Origin: Poritiphilus flavus
Lineage (GTDB): Bacteria; Bacteroidota; Bacteroidia; Flavobacteriales; Flavobacteriaceae
NCBI RefSeq assembly: GCF_009901585.1
Contig: NZ_WXYO01000006.1
Span: 372,001 to 436,000, forward strand
Reading direction: 5' to 3'
Length of the DNA stretch: 64,000 nt
A program made the translations under genes and the position numbers. The stretch's first letter is position 1. The number at the start of each line of letters is the position of its first letter. The notes under the pieces are model-generated. The model searched no databases. It saw only the letters and a list, made by a program, of their open reading frames with translations, and had not been told where the DNA came from. Positions 8,242 to 17,217 of the stretch are shown one piece after another.

Positions 8242-9168
8242 ATGGCAATAGTTATTATCAGACAGGATGGAAAAATTGATGAATGGAAACAAAAACTGCT
8301 GGAAGCGGACCCCAGTTTGGAGATCTACAGCTATTTGGAAGAGCATCCTGCGGAAAAGATCAGTATGGTCCTGGTCTGGAAGCACCCCAGAGGAATTCTT
8401 GCGAATTACCCTAATTTAAAGTGCCTCGCTTCCTTTGGAGCCGGTGTGGATTTCATTTTTGAGGACAACACTATAGATCCCTCTATTCCAATTACCAGGG
8501 TAATAGATCCTTTTCTGGCCAGTGACATGTCTGAATTCGTGATAGCCCAGATCCTGAATTACCTCAAAAACCTGCATCAGTACGATTCGGATAAATCTCA
8601 AGGAGTCTGGCAACCCCTGCCATATCGTCGTCTTAAAGATACTACTGTTGGGATACTTGGAATGGGGGAGCTGGGCCAGGCCCTGGCCAGGGATTTGGTA
8701 GCCCTTGGCACACAGGTTGTCGGATGGGCGAGCAAGGCCAGAGAATTTGAGGGACTCAAGGTCTACGGAAGTAAAGAACTCACAACTTTTCTCGGCCAGT
8801 CCGAGATCCTGGTATGCCTGCTACCGCTTACACCGTCTACGGAAGGGATACTCAGTAGGCAGCTTTTCGCTGAGCTGCCCAAAGGAGCCTACGTGATCAA
8901 TGTGGCAAGAGGAGGGCATTTGGTGGATGAGGATCTTCTGAAAATGATCGATAACGGACATCTTTCAGGGGCTTGCCTGGATGTCTATCACCGGGAACCT
9001 CTTGAAAAAGAACACCCTTTTTGGCAACACCCAAAAGTTCATATGACCCCGCATATTGCCAGTGTCTCGGACATCGCCTCTGTAGTTCCACAACTGCTGG
9101 AGAATTACAGTCGACTTCTTTCCGGAGAACCCCTAAAAAATGAAGTTTCCAGAGAAAAGGGATATTAG
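8242..9168 (+). CDS. D-2-hydroxyacid dehydrogenase, glyoxylate/hydroxypyruvate reductase A type
   Basis: A 308-residue NAD(P)-dependent 2-hydroxyacid dehydrogenase. The Rossmann motif GILGMGELGQALARDL begins near residue 137. The catalytic set is visible as INVARGGHLV (Arg), HREPLEKEHPFW (Glu) and MTPHIASVSD (His). It should reduce glyoxylate, hydroxypyruvate or a related 2-oxoacid in the cytoplasm. The short N-terminal domain and overall length fit the GhrA branch rather than SerA. Exact substrate is uncertain. Confidence 0.87.
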   Translation: MAIVIIRQDGKIDEWKQKLLEADPSLEIYSYLEEHPAEKISMVLVWKHPRGILANYPNLKCLASFGAGVDFIFEDNTIDPSIPITRVIDPFLASDMSEFVIAQILNYLKNLHQYDSDKSQGVWQPLPYRRLKDTTVGILGMGELGQALARDLVALGTQVVGWASKAREFEGLKVYGSKELTTFLGQSEILVCLLPLTPSTEGILSRQLFAELPKGAYVINVARGGHLVDEDLLKMIDNGHLSGACLDVYHREPLEKEHPFWQHPKVHMTPHIASVSDIASVVPQLLENYSRLLSGEPLKNEVSREKGY

Positions 9169-9190
9169 GGTCTAGTTTTTGGACATTAAA

Positions 9191-9222
9191 TTTCATTTAA
9201 GGATAAAAAACATCTAGTTTTG
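9191..9222 (+). promoter_or_regulatory. candidate Bacteroidota promoter upstream of the helicase gene
   Basis: TAGTTTTG at 9215-9222 matches the TAnnTTTG -7 element of this phylum, with TTTC (one mismatch to TTTG) about 20 bp upstream at 9191-9194. It lies about 70 bp before the helicase start. Confidence 0.5.
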
Positions 9223-9289
9223 CAAAATTGGAGCGGAAAAAAGACCCCCAAATTCAAAAAAAAGAACTGAAATTTAAGTTTATTCTTCA

Positions 9290-10801
9290 TTGCAATCCAA
9301 TACTGCCCACATAGAAAAGACACTTTACGACTACCAGCTACAGGACTTAAATTCCATCTTTAAGTACCTTGAGGAGGCCCCGTCTGATGTGAATCTTTTA
9401 TATCAGCTTCCGACAGGAGGGGGTAAAACAGTGGTCTTTTCTGAGATAGCAAAGAGGTACATCAGCCAGAACAAAAAAAAGGTTGTAGTACTTACGCATA
9501 GAATAGAGCTTAGCTTGCAAACTTCTAATATGCTAAGCGGTTTCGGGGTAAAGAATATGATCATTAACAGCGATGTTAAGGAGCTCAGGGACGATAATGA
9601 GCATATGTGCTATGTGGCCATGGTGGAAACCCTGAATAACCGGCTTCAGGAGAATATGGTGGAACTGAGCAATGTGGGTCTGGTAATCATAGACGAAGCG
9701 CATTACAACTCCTTCAGGAAATTGTTTAAATACTTTGAGAGTTCTATAATTCTTGGAGTGACTGCGACTCCCTTGAGTTCCAATATCAAGCTTCCGATGA
9801 AGGACAACTACAAGAAGTTGATCGTCGGAGAATCCATCGCTTCGCTCATCCAGAAGAACTTTCTGGCCAGAGCTAACGTCTATAATTACGATGTAAGCCT
9901 CAGGTCATTGAAACTGGGGATAAATGGCGATTATACCGTTAAATCCTCAGACGAGCTCTACGGCAATCAGAATATGCTTGGCAAGCTTCTTACCGCTTAC
10001 GAAGAGATTGGCAAGGGCACCAAAACACTGATCTTTAACAATGGTATCAATACCTCCCGTTATGTCTATGAGGTATTCAAAAAAGCCGGATATAACATTC
10101 GGCATCTGGACAATAAGAACAGCGCTTCAGAACGCAGGGAGATCCTCGAATGGTTCGCTTCTACGCCTGATGCCATATTGACCTCTGTTAGTATTCTGAC
10201 CACCGGTTTTGATGAACCTACCGTGGAAACTATCATCTTAAACAGGGCAACACGATCTCTTACCCTTTATTTTCAGATGATCGGCCGCGGCTCCCGGGTT
10301 CTGCCAAGTAAAAGCGAGTTCTCTGTCGTGGATTTGGGTAATAACGTTGCCAGATTCGGAATGTGGGACGCCCCTATAGACTGGCAGGAGATCTTTCATT
10401 TTCCGGATTTCTTCCTGGAAAACATTAAGAATGATGAGGATATTGAGCGCGAATTCGTTTACGAAATGCCTCCGGATCTTCGAGCTAAATTCGGCAAATC
10501 AACAAATATCGAATTCGATATTAAGGCGGAATACAAGAAGATTTTCGCCCAGGGCCTGAAGTCTAAGACCGTACTGGAACGCAGTATAGAACAACACGCG
10601 CAGATCTGCGTTGAGAACAGCGAGGATGTCTTTGAAGCCAGGATACTGGCCAAGCAGCTTAAGGAGGAAATTGCCTATCGGGTAAGACAATACTCTTATT
10701 GCATTATGAATAATACCAAGAACTATAAGGAATGGCTGGAAGAAGATTACGAGCGTAAACTTCGTTTGAACATTTCACAAAAGTTCGCTGCAAGAATGTG
10801 A
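9290..10801 (+). CDS. DEAD/DEAH-box superfamily II helicase
   Basis: The start is a TTG at 9290, giving 503 residues. Helicase motifs appear in order: motif I LPTGGGKT, motif II IDEAH, motif III VTATP, then the second RecA lobe with SILTTGFDEPT and the arginine-finger motif QMIGRGSR. It resembles the SSL2/RAD25-like helicases without an added nuclease or HNH domain. It should remodel DNA or RNA with ATP. The C-terminus runs into the next gene, and the +1-offset frame stays open across the junction, so a frameshift at the end is possible (see findings). Confidence 0.87.
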   Translation: MQSNTAHIEKTLYDYQLQDLNSIFKYLEEAPSDVNLLYQLPTGGGKTVVFSEIAKRYISQNKKKVVVLTHRIELSLQTSNMLSGFGVKNMIINSDVKELRDDNEHMCYVAMVETLNNRLQENMVELSNVGLVIIDEAHYNSFRKLFKYFESSIILGVTATPLSSNIKLPMKDNYKKLIVGESIASLIQKNFLARANVYNYDVSLRSLKLGINGDYTVKSSDELYGNQNMLGKLLTAYEEIGKGTKTLIFNNGINTSRYVYEVFKKAGYNIRHLDNKNSASERREILEWFASTPDAILTSVSILTTGFDEPTVETIILNRATRSLTLYFQMIGRGSRVLPSKSEFSVVDLGNNVARFGMWDAPIDWQEIFHFPDFFLENIKNDEDIEREFVYEMPPDLRAKFGKSTNIEFDIKAEYKKIFAQGLKSKTVLERSIEQHAQICVENSEDVFEARILAKQLKEEIAYRVRQYSYCIMNNTKNYKEWLEEDYERKLRLNISQKFAARM

Positions 10802-10925
10802 TCTCAGCGGCTACGATTTTTATCAGATCAAAAATTATACATCACTCATCAAACCCCGTCCTAAAAGTATTCTGATCCTTGGCCATACCTGGCCCGAGCC
10901 TGCCACTACGGGCGCCGGAGTCCGA

Positions 10926-12095
10926 ATGATGCAGCTTATTCGTGCTTTTTTAGGGGCCGGTTATCGACTTACCTTCGCCAGTGCCGCACAGAAAACGGCC
11001 TATTCGGCAGATCTTGAAGCTATTGGGGTTAGCGAGAAGCAAATTAGGATGAATCACTCCAGTTTTGATGAGTTTTTAGTTGCAGACAGACCAGATATAG
11101 TGGTTTTTGACAGGTTTATGGTGGAAGAGCAGTATGGTTGGCGTGTAGCTTCGCGGCTTCCGGAGGCCTTGCGTATCCTGGATACGGAAGATCTTCATTC
11201 CCTAAGACGTTCCAGGGAGGAGGCAGTAGGCAAGGGTGTAGCGTTCTCTGTGAATTCCTGGAAACAAAGTGATCTCACAAAGCGCGAAATGGCAAGCATA
11301 TGGCGGTCCGACCTGTCGCTCATTATCTCGGAATTCGAATTCAGGGTCTTAAAGTCGGAATTCCAAATAAAGGATTCGCTTTTGCATTACCTGCCATTTA
11401 TGGAAGATCCTGATCCGGACCTGGAAAAGCTGGCCGATATCCCCTTTGACCAAAGGAATAATTTTATTTGGATTGGGAATGGCAAGCACAGCCCAAATGC
11501 TGATGCACTTATTTGGCTAAAGCAAGCGATTTGGCCTGAAATACGCCACCGGCTACCTTCTGCGGAGATCCATATTTACGGGGCATACTTTTCAGATACC
11601 TTGAAAGCACTGCATGAACCGAAGGTTGGGTTTATGATCAAAGGATGGGCCGAAGACGCTGCAGAAGTCTTGTCCCGGGCCCGGGTAAGCCTTATTCCCC
11701 TTAGATTTGGTGCTGGCTTAAAAGGCAAGCTTGTTGAGGCCATAAAAACGGGAACTCCCTTTGTTACAACAACTATTGGAGCAGAAGGCCTTTCAACGGA
11801 CCAACTCCCGGGAAACTGCATTACAGATCATGTGGCTGACTTCGCGCAGAATGCGGTAAAGCTATACAATGACCAGACCGCCTGGAAAGAAGCGCAGCGA
11901 GGCGGTAAGCTAGTAATGGAATCACTTCAGGAAGAAAATCATTTTGAAAAGCTACTTCAAAGGATCGATACCTTGGGGCAGCAACTCCAGGAAGAGCGCA
12001 CATATAACTTTATTGGGGCCATGCTCTGGCATCACAGCATGAACAGTACCAGGTATTTTACAAAATGGATCGAAGCAAAGAATTCGAAGTCCTAA
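10926..12095 (+). CDS. glycosyltransferase family protein (GT-B, GT4-like), start uncertain
   Basis: 389 residues from the first ATG. The frame is open upstream to 10770, and the bases just before the ATG encode SILILGHTWPEPATTG, a typical first beta strand and loop of a GT-B fold, so the true protein begins upstream. No ATG, GTG or TTG exists there in frame. The C-terminal half carries the donor-site pattern SLIPLRFGAGLKGKLVEA and TPFVTTTIGAEGL typical of group 1 glycosyltransferases. The acceptor and sugar are unknown. Confidence 0.82.
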   Translation: MMQLIRAFLGAGYRLTFASAAQKTAYSADLEAIGVSEKQIRMNHSSFDEFLVADRPDIVVFDRFMVEEQYGWRVASRLPEALRILDTEDLHSLRRSREEAVGKGVAFSVNSWKQSDLTKREMASIWRSDLSLIISEFEFRVLKSEFQIKDSLLHYLPFMEDPDPDLEKLADIPFDQRNNFIWIGNGKHSPNADALIWLKQAIWPEIRHRLPSAEIHIYGAYFSDTLKALHEPKVGFMIKGWAEDAAEVLSRARVSLIPLRFGAGLKGKLVEAIKTGTPFVTTTIGAEGLSTDQLPGNCITDHVADFAQNAVKLYNDQTAWKEAQRGGKLVMESLQEENHFEKLLQRIDTLGQQLQEERTYNFIGAMLWHHSMNSTRYFTKWIEAKNSKS

Positions 12096-12191
12096 GTGTT
12101 ATTATTAGAGATGTTATATTAACAGTCACTACAAGAAATGTTACCTTTAGCCTTCCTGGTTTTAGGGAAGTAATATGAAGATTATTGGAAG

Positions 12192-12725
12192 ATGAATAAA
12201 ACGCTGTTTGCTTTCATTGGTGTCGTTCTGCTTGCGCTTTTGAGTTGTGAGACAAGATCCAATACCGAAGTATCTGTCAATGAATGGATCCTGGTTTACC
12301 GTAACGACCGTAATGGGAATGCGCTGTATGGTGATAAGCAAAAACTCATTGATGCAGTAAGGAACGGTCTTCCGATACGGGTAGGTTTCGGAGGGCGCGG
12401 TCGAAAGGATTCCACGCGTTCCGTTGAACACCTTACGGAGGCTAAATTCCTTACGATTACTAACAATAGGGAGGTATTTGCCCAGGTACCTCAAATATTG
12501 GGACAACTGCCTTTCCTGGCAGACGACTCCCTCAAAATTCAATTCAGGCCCGAAAACAAATGGGTCAAGATCTGCGGGACTAACGGATACTCTACCGGGC
12601 TGATGGTGGATTTCATCAACGATTCCCTGGTTAGTCCAGGCGTGGATGGCAGGGCAGGTACTTCCTGGTTCGTGCAAATTGAAAATATTGACAAAATTAC
12701 AACGGCCGACCCCCTTTGGGATTAG
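12192..12725 (+). CDS. predicted lipoprotein of unknown function
   Basis: 177 residues with a lipoprotein signal peptide: hydrophobic FAFIGVVLLALLSC, with the lipobox Cys at residue 19. The mature part is small, mixed and without a motif I recognise; CGTNGYSTGLMVDF and GRAGTSWFVQIEN suggest a beta-rich fold. It lies alone upstream of menB with a 24-bp gap and may be co-transcribed with it. No function can be assigned. Confidence 0.75.
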   Translation: MNKTLFAFIGVVLLALLSCETRSNTEVSVNEWILVYRNDRNGNALYGDKQKLIDAVRNGLPIRVGFGGRGRKDSTRSVEHLTEAKFLTITNNREVFAQVPQILGQLPFLADDSLKIQFRPENKWVKICGTNGYSTGLMVDFINDSLVSPGVDGRAGTSWFVQIENIDKITTADPLWD

Positions 12726-12749
12726 GCTTCAACTTATAGCGATATAAAA

Positions 12750-13592
12750 ATGAAAGAACCGAGCTGGAAAACTGTTAAGGAATTTGAAGATATCACTTAT
12801 AAAAAGTCGGATGGCGTAGCCCGTATTGCCTTTAACCGTCCTGATGTCCGGAACGCCTTTAGGCCAAAAACCACGAGCGAGTTGTACCAAGCCTTTTACG
12901 ATGCTATGGAAGACCGTACTATTGGTGTGGTATTACTATCGGCTGAAGGCCCGTCATCCAAAGATGGAGTATATGCATTTTGCAGCGGGGGCGACCAGAA
13001 GGCCAGGGGGCACCAGGGATATGTTGGCGAGGATGGTTATCACCGATTAAACATACTGGAAGTTCAAAGGCTGATCCGTTTTATGCCAAAGGTAGTTATA
13101 GCGGTTGTACCTGGATGGGCTGTTGGAGGAGGGCACAGTTTGCATGTGGTCTGCGACCTTACCCTGGCGAGCGAAGAGCATGCTATTTTTAAGCAAACGG
13201 ATGCTGATGTTACAAGCTTTGACGGAGGTTATGGATCTGCCTATCTGGCTAAACTGGTAGGGCAAAAAAAGGCCCGGGAGATCTTTTTTCTGGGAAGAAA
13301 TTATTCAGCCCGGGAAGCCTGGGAAATGGGAATGGTCAATGAGGTAGTGCCCCATGCGGATCTGGAGTCAACCGCATACCAATGGGCACAGGAGATCCTG
13401 GCCAAATCGCCGACGTCCATAAAAATGTTGAAGTTTGCCATGAACCTGACGGACGATGGTATGGTTGGGCAACAGGTATTTGCGGGCGAGGCTACCAGAT
13501 TGGCTTATATGACTGATGAAGCAAAAGAAGGCAGGGACGCCTTTCTGGAAAAGCGCAAACCCAACTTTGGGAAGAATAAGTGGATACCTTGA
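12750..13592 (+). CDS. menB: 1,4-dihydroxy-2-naphthoyl-CoA synthase MenB
   Basis: 280 residues of the crotonase fold. MenB closes the second ring of menaquinone by an intramolecular Claisen condensation of o-succinylbenzoyl-CoA. Diagnostic stretches are FNRPDVRNAFRPKT, AFCSGGDQKARG (oxyanion hole), PGWAVGGGHSLHVVCDL and FDGGYGSAYLAKLVG, and the C-terminus FLEKRKPNFGK is typical of MenB. Menaquinone is the usual respiratory quinone of Flavobacteriaceae. No other men gene lies in this window. Confidence 0.96.
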   Translation: MKEPSWKTVKEFEDITYKKSDGVARIAFNRPDVRNAFRPKTTSELYQAFYDAMEDRTIGVVLLSAEGPSSKDGVYAFCSGGDQKARGHQGYVGEDGYHRLNILEVQRLIRFMPKVVIAVVPGWAVGGGHSLHVVCDLTLASEEHAIFKQTDADVTSFDGGYGSAYLAKLVGQKKAREIFFLGRNYSAREAWEMGMVNEVVPHADLESTAYQWAQEILAKSPTSIKMLKFAMNLTDDGMVGQQVFAGEATRLAYMTDEAKEGRDAFLEKRKPNFGKNKWIP

Positions 13593-14340
13593 TTCAGTAG
13601 TCAGTTTGCAGTTGGCAGTAATCAGTGAATAGTTTTTGGCTAACTATCTTCTCAGCCGGTCATCTAGCAGTCTAACAATCCAGTTATCAAGCCGTCTAAC
13701 CGTCCAACAATCCATCCGTCCAACTATCTAATAGTCTAACCATCTAACCGTCCAACCGTCCAATAGTCTAGCTATCTAACAATCCATCCATCGACAATCC
13801 ATTTCCACATTTTCAAATTAAATCATAGTCTTCCCTGCTTTTAAAATACAGTGTCAACGATTAACTTAAGTTTGGGGTGGGGTTTAGAACCCCAATTTCA
13901 GTAAGCACTAAGCAGTTTGCAGTAATCAGTGAACAGCCCTCCTTCGCTAAAGCTTCGGAGGATAAAGGCTGATAGTTGATAGTTGACAGTTGATAGACCA
14001 AATATTGCAGATGTACGATATACCATATGCATCGTAGGTTATACAAAAAAGTATTCGACCAAAAATTAAGAAACCATCCAGTCGTCTTAACGTCTAATGA
14101 TCTAACCGTCTAACAATCCAATAGTCTAGCCATCTAACAATCCATCAATCCAATCATCTACTCGTCTGGCCATCTAACCATCCAACTATCCATCCGTCTG
14201 ACCATCCAACCATTCAATAGTCTAGTAATCTAACCATCCAACTATCCAACCATCCAATAGTCTAACCGTCCAACCGTCCAATAGTCTAGCCATCTAACAA
14301 TCCAACCATCTAACCGTCCAACCCTCCAACCTCTCCAAAA
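13593..14340. repeat. intergenic array of degenerate 10-bp repeats (array 1)
   Basis: A gene-free stretch filled with variants of the decamers TCTAACCGTC and TCCAACAATC (13660-13800 and about 14070-14335). Between and before them is a second short repeat of the type CAGTAATCAGTGAACAG (about 13600-13635 and 13905-13999), with a palindrome at 13938-13962. 13801-13900 is AT-rich filler. The same families recur at 19.9, 28.1 and 30.8 kb. Units are too short, and spacers absent, for CRISPR. I found no convincing gene inside. Confidence 0.9.
13938..13962. repeat. 26-bp-class palindromic element, copy 1
   Basis: CCTCCTTCGCTAAAGCTTCG, followed by GAGGA, is a hairpin with CCTCC/GGAGG ends. It matches the elements at 19998, 20047 and 31031 in the opposite orientation and is embedded in the CAGTAATCAGTGAACAG repeats. 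Confidence 0.65.
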
Positions 14341-14342
14341 CT

Positions 14343-14378
14343 AAAAAGAGCCCTGTCTAGTTGATCAGGACTCTTTTA
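14343..14378. terminator. bidirectional terminator-like hairpin
   Basis: AAAAAGAGCCCTG and CAGGACTCTTTT pair with two internal mismatches around a loop. The A-run on one side and T-run on the other allow use on either strand. It lies at the end of repeat array 1, 140 bp downstream of the serine hydrolase stop. The remaining bases to 14517 show nothing I can assign. Confidence 0.55.
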
Positions 14379-14517
14379 CGAGAACACTATATGAAAATGA
14401 AAAAATTAACTCCTTGTTTGAATTACACTGTAAACATAAGCCGGAATAGAAAGAATCTGAAATTATTGTTGTGAGCGACCGCCCTTTTGTGGTGAAAAGC
14501 CGGAATTTTGATATTTA

Positions 14518-15861
14518 CTAAGGATCCTTCGGAAATGCAGCCAGTATCCCTTTCAAAAAGGCGTTTACATCAAATTTTTCACCTCCTGCCAATCCTGTTC
14601 TGACGACAACCACTTGTCTGGAAGGAATAATAAAGACATATTGACCCTGATAACCGTTTGCCGAATAAAGATCCCTGGGAACATCTGGATATTTACCCCT
14701 CGAATTCAGCCAAAAATGTGCTCCGTATACACCATTGGAAAACGCTGTAGGTCTACTCACATAATCAACCCATTCCGGAGCAAAGATCCGTTCTCCATTC
14801 CACATGCCTCGATGCAGGTATAGCAGGCCAAACTTTGCCCAGTCCCGGGTATTTGCCCAGCCGTATGAAGAGCCTACATAGGTGCCGTTCAGGTCAGTTT
14901 CGATCAGCATGGAATACATGCCTGTTTTATCTATTAATTCTCTGTAAGGAAAATCCAGGTACTCCTGGTAGGTGTCGAATTGATCTCTAAGGATCCCGGA
15001 CAAGAGATTCGAGGTCCCTGAGGAATAATTCCAGACCTGAGTAGGGGAGGCTATGGTCTCTTTGCCTCTTTGAACCGAACTCATATCATCTTCGAAGAAG
15101 AACATTCTGGTTGCATCCGAAATGGTACTGTAATCCTCCTCCCATTCCAGTCCGCTTTGCATTCTTAGCAGGTGATCATAACTAATTTCAGCCCTGGAAT
15201 CATTTTCCCATTCGGCTACCGGGGCATTGTCCTCAAGTTCAATTTTCCCCTGATATTCCATAATCCCGTAAAGTGTGGCCAGAATACTTTTCGTCATTGA
15301 CCACCCTAAAATTGGTGTTTCCGGATCAAAGCCCCTTATATACTTCTCAGCCACTATATGGTCTTTGTAAGCCACCAGAACTGTCCTGGTCTTTTGTATT
15401 TCCGGGGAAGAAAAGGCCATATGTAGTGCCCTATCGAGCTTCTGATAATCAACTTCGGGAAAAATGCTGTCCTTAGTCCCGTTATTGCCATAAGGGAAAG
15501 GTAGGCTGTCTTTTAGAATATTCCGATTCGGACGTTTCAAATCCTTTGGTAATTCCGAATCTCCATTTAATAAAACACTCCCAAGCCCCTCGCGGTATAC
15601 CGCTCTTCTTTCCTTTAGGCCAAAAACGGTCGCAGTAGCATTTTTGGCCATAGGATCAACAACCACTTCCGCTACGCTGATAAGCGGTACATTATTGTCG
15701 TTTTGCGCAACTGAAACTGCCGTTCGCTTAGCAAGAAAAACACTGGACGACATGTTCTTCGCGGCATATCCTGAAATGATATCCAACTTGGGATATTGGA
15801 AAGCTAATAAGACAATGAGTAGTAAAAAAAAGATCAAGAGGACACGACTTGCTTTTTTCAT
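14518..15861 (-). CDS. serine hydrolase, beta-lactamase/class C-like, membrane anchored
   Basis: 447 residues. A single N-terminal hydrophobic helix (VLLIFFLLLIVLLAF) anchors or exports the enzyme. The catalytic S-x-x-K motif is SMTK in LGWSMTKSILATLYG, and WNYSSGTSNLLSG supplies the Tyr of the second motif. C-terminal stretches YGAHFWLNSRG and NGYQGQYVFIIPS are typical of EstB/AmpC-like hydrolases. Likely an esterase or D-amino-peptidase in the periplasm; true beta-lactamase activity is less likely. It is divergent from the pirin operon. Confidence 0.86.
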   Translation of the reverse strand: MKKASRVLLIFFLLLIVLLAFQYPKLDIISGYAAKNMSSSVFLAKRTAVSVAQNDNNVPLISVAEVVVDPMAKNATATVFGLKERRAVYREGLGSVLLNGDSELPKDLKRPNRNILKDSLPFPYGNNGTKDSIFPEVDYQKLDRALHMAFSSPEIQKTRTVLVAYKDHIVAEKYIRGFDPETPILGWSMTKSILATLYGIMEYQGKIELEDNAPVAEWENDSRAEISYDHLLRMQSGLEWEEDYSTISDATRMFFFEDDMSSVQRGKETIASPTQVWNYSSGTSNLLSGILRDQFDTYQEYLDFPYRELIDKTGMYSMLIETDLNGTYVGSSYGWANTRDWAKFGLLYLHRGMWNGERIFAPEWVDYVSRPTAFSNGVYGAHFWLNSRGKYPDVPRDLYSANGYQGQYVFIIPSRQVVVVRTGLAGGEKFDVNAFLKGILAAFPKDP

Positions 15862-15917
15862 ATTGATGCACCTAGAATTATTGTAACTTTCCGTAACTAA
15901 GATATAAAAAGTGTATC

Positions 15918-16790
15918 ATGTCTAACATCGGACTAATTATTCCGGAACGAAGCAGGGATATTGGGGATTTTCTGGTAGGCAGGCTCATTCCTTTCCGCAA
16001 AAAAAGGATGATCGGGCCTTTTATTTTTATAGACCATATGGGGCCGACTACCTTGGGCCCGAATAAGTATATGGATGTAGACCAACATCCTCACATAGGA
16101 CTGGCAACCCTTACCTATATGCTTGAAGGTGAGATCATGCATGAAGACAGTATGGGAACTAGTCAACGTATAAGCCCGGGTTCGGTGAATTGGATGGTAG
16201 CGGGCAAAGGTGTTTCCCATACCGAACGCACACCCCCGGATCTTAGGAATGGCAATACCTTCAGAGCCCACGGTTATCAGATCTGGGTGGCCCTGCCAAA
16301 AGATAAGGAAGATGTGGATCCTGAATTTCATCATATCCCTGGTAATCAATTACCTAGATGGAATGAAGGGGATATAAGCTTTAAGCTAATTGCCGGTAGT
16401 GGATTTGGCAAGAACTCGCCGGTCCCTGTACATTCTCCCTTGTTTATGCTGGAAATCAGGAATAAAGAGCTGCAGGATCTGGACATTTCAGGGCAACTAA
16501 AGGGCGAGGTAGGTATTTGTGTTGTGGAAGGCTCGATCACAGCCTGTGATACCTTGGTAGATAAAGGGAATATTGCGGTCTCCAAGGTAGAGGATGCCTG
16601 CAATATTACCATGAATCCGAATACCCATTTATTGCTCTTTGGCGGAATGCCTTTTGAGGAGGGACGACATATTTATTGGAATTTTGTTTCTTCTGATAAG
16701 GAAAAAATAGATCGGGCAAAGTCTGCCTGGCAGGCCAGGGAGTTTCCAATGATGACAACAGATTCGACCTATGTTAAACTTCCCGGATAG
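15918..16790 (+). CDS. pirin family protein
   Basis: 290 residues of the bicupin pirin family. The metal-site motifs are HPHIGLATLTY (two His) and GVSHTER (His and Glu), with RPFIFIDHMG-type sequence FIFIDHMGP near residue 36. Bacterial pirins are iron proteins, some with quercetinase activity and some binding other enzymes; the role here is open. The 3' end overlaps the next gene by 20 bp, so it is the first gene of a four-gene operon with cell-wall enzymes. Confidence 0.93.
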   Translation: MSNIGLIIPERSRDIGDFLVGRLIPFRKKRMIGPFIFIDHMGPTTLGPNKYMDVDQHPHIGLATLTYMLEGEIMHEDSMGTSQRISPGSVNWMVAGKGVSHTERTPPDLRNGNTFRAHGYQIWVALPKDKEDVDPEFHHIPGNQLPRWNEGDISFKLIAGSGFGKNSPVPVHSPLFMLEIRNKELQDLDISGQLKGEVGICVVEGSITACDTLVDKGNIAVSKVEDACNITMNPNTHLLLFGGMPFEEGRHIYWNFVSSDKEKIDRAKSAWQAREFPMMTTDSTYVKLPG

Positions 16791-17217
16791 CGCTAAAACG
16801 GTATTTAGGTTCCCTTTGCTAACAGGCATTGTGCTAGTCCTTATCTTTTTGATATGCTGCCGGCCCCGGCCTGCAGAAAAGGAATTCGATTGGATAGAAC
16901 TAAGCGTAACGGCCTCTGCCTATAATTCCGTTTCCTGGCAGACATCAGGGCAGCCTAATCTTGCGGCCTGGGGAGATACCCTCAAACCAGGGATGCGCTG
17001 CATAGCGGTTTCCAGAGACTTAATAAGCAAGGGTTTGAGACATAATACCATGGTTAAAATTGAAGGATTAGAAGGTGTCTACCTGGTTAAAGATAAAATG
17101 CACCGCCGATGGATTAACCGGATAGATATTTATATGGGAAAAGATGTGAAAAGAGCCAGAGAATGGGGGAAACAAAAACTTAAAATACAATATGCAGTTA
17201 AAAGAGACAGCCTGTGA
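16771..17217 (+). CDS. 3D-domain (MltA/RlpA-like) cell-envelope lipoprotein
   Basis: 148 residues. The N-terminus has a hydrophobic stretch ending LIFLICC, a probable lipobox. The rest matches a 3D or double-psi beta-barrel domain: LSVTASAYNSVSWQ, AWGDTLKPGMRCIAVS, LVKDKMHRRWINRIDIYMG, with the Asp residues expected for such domains. Relatives bind or cleave peptidoglycan glycan. Its overlaps with pirin (20 bp) and the amidase gene (26 bp) indicate coupled expression. Confidence 0.8.
   Translation: MLNFPDSAKTVFRFPLLTGIVLVLIFLICCRPRPAEKEFDWIELSVTASAYNSVSWQTSGQPNLAAWGDTLKPGMRCIAVSRDLISKGLRHNTMVKIEGLEGVYLVKDKMHRRWINRIDIYMGKDVKRAREWGKQKLKIQYAVKRDSL

Noticed and set aside
13593-14340. Possible CRISPR array from the regular short repeats
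   Set aside because: Units are about 10 bp, degenerate and directly adjacent, with no 30-bp unique spacers and no cas genes in the window.
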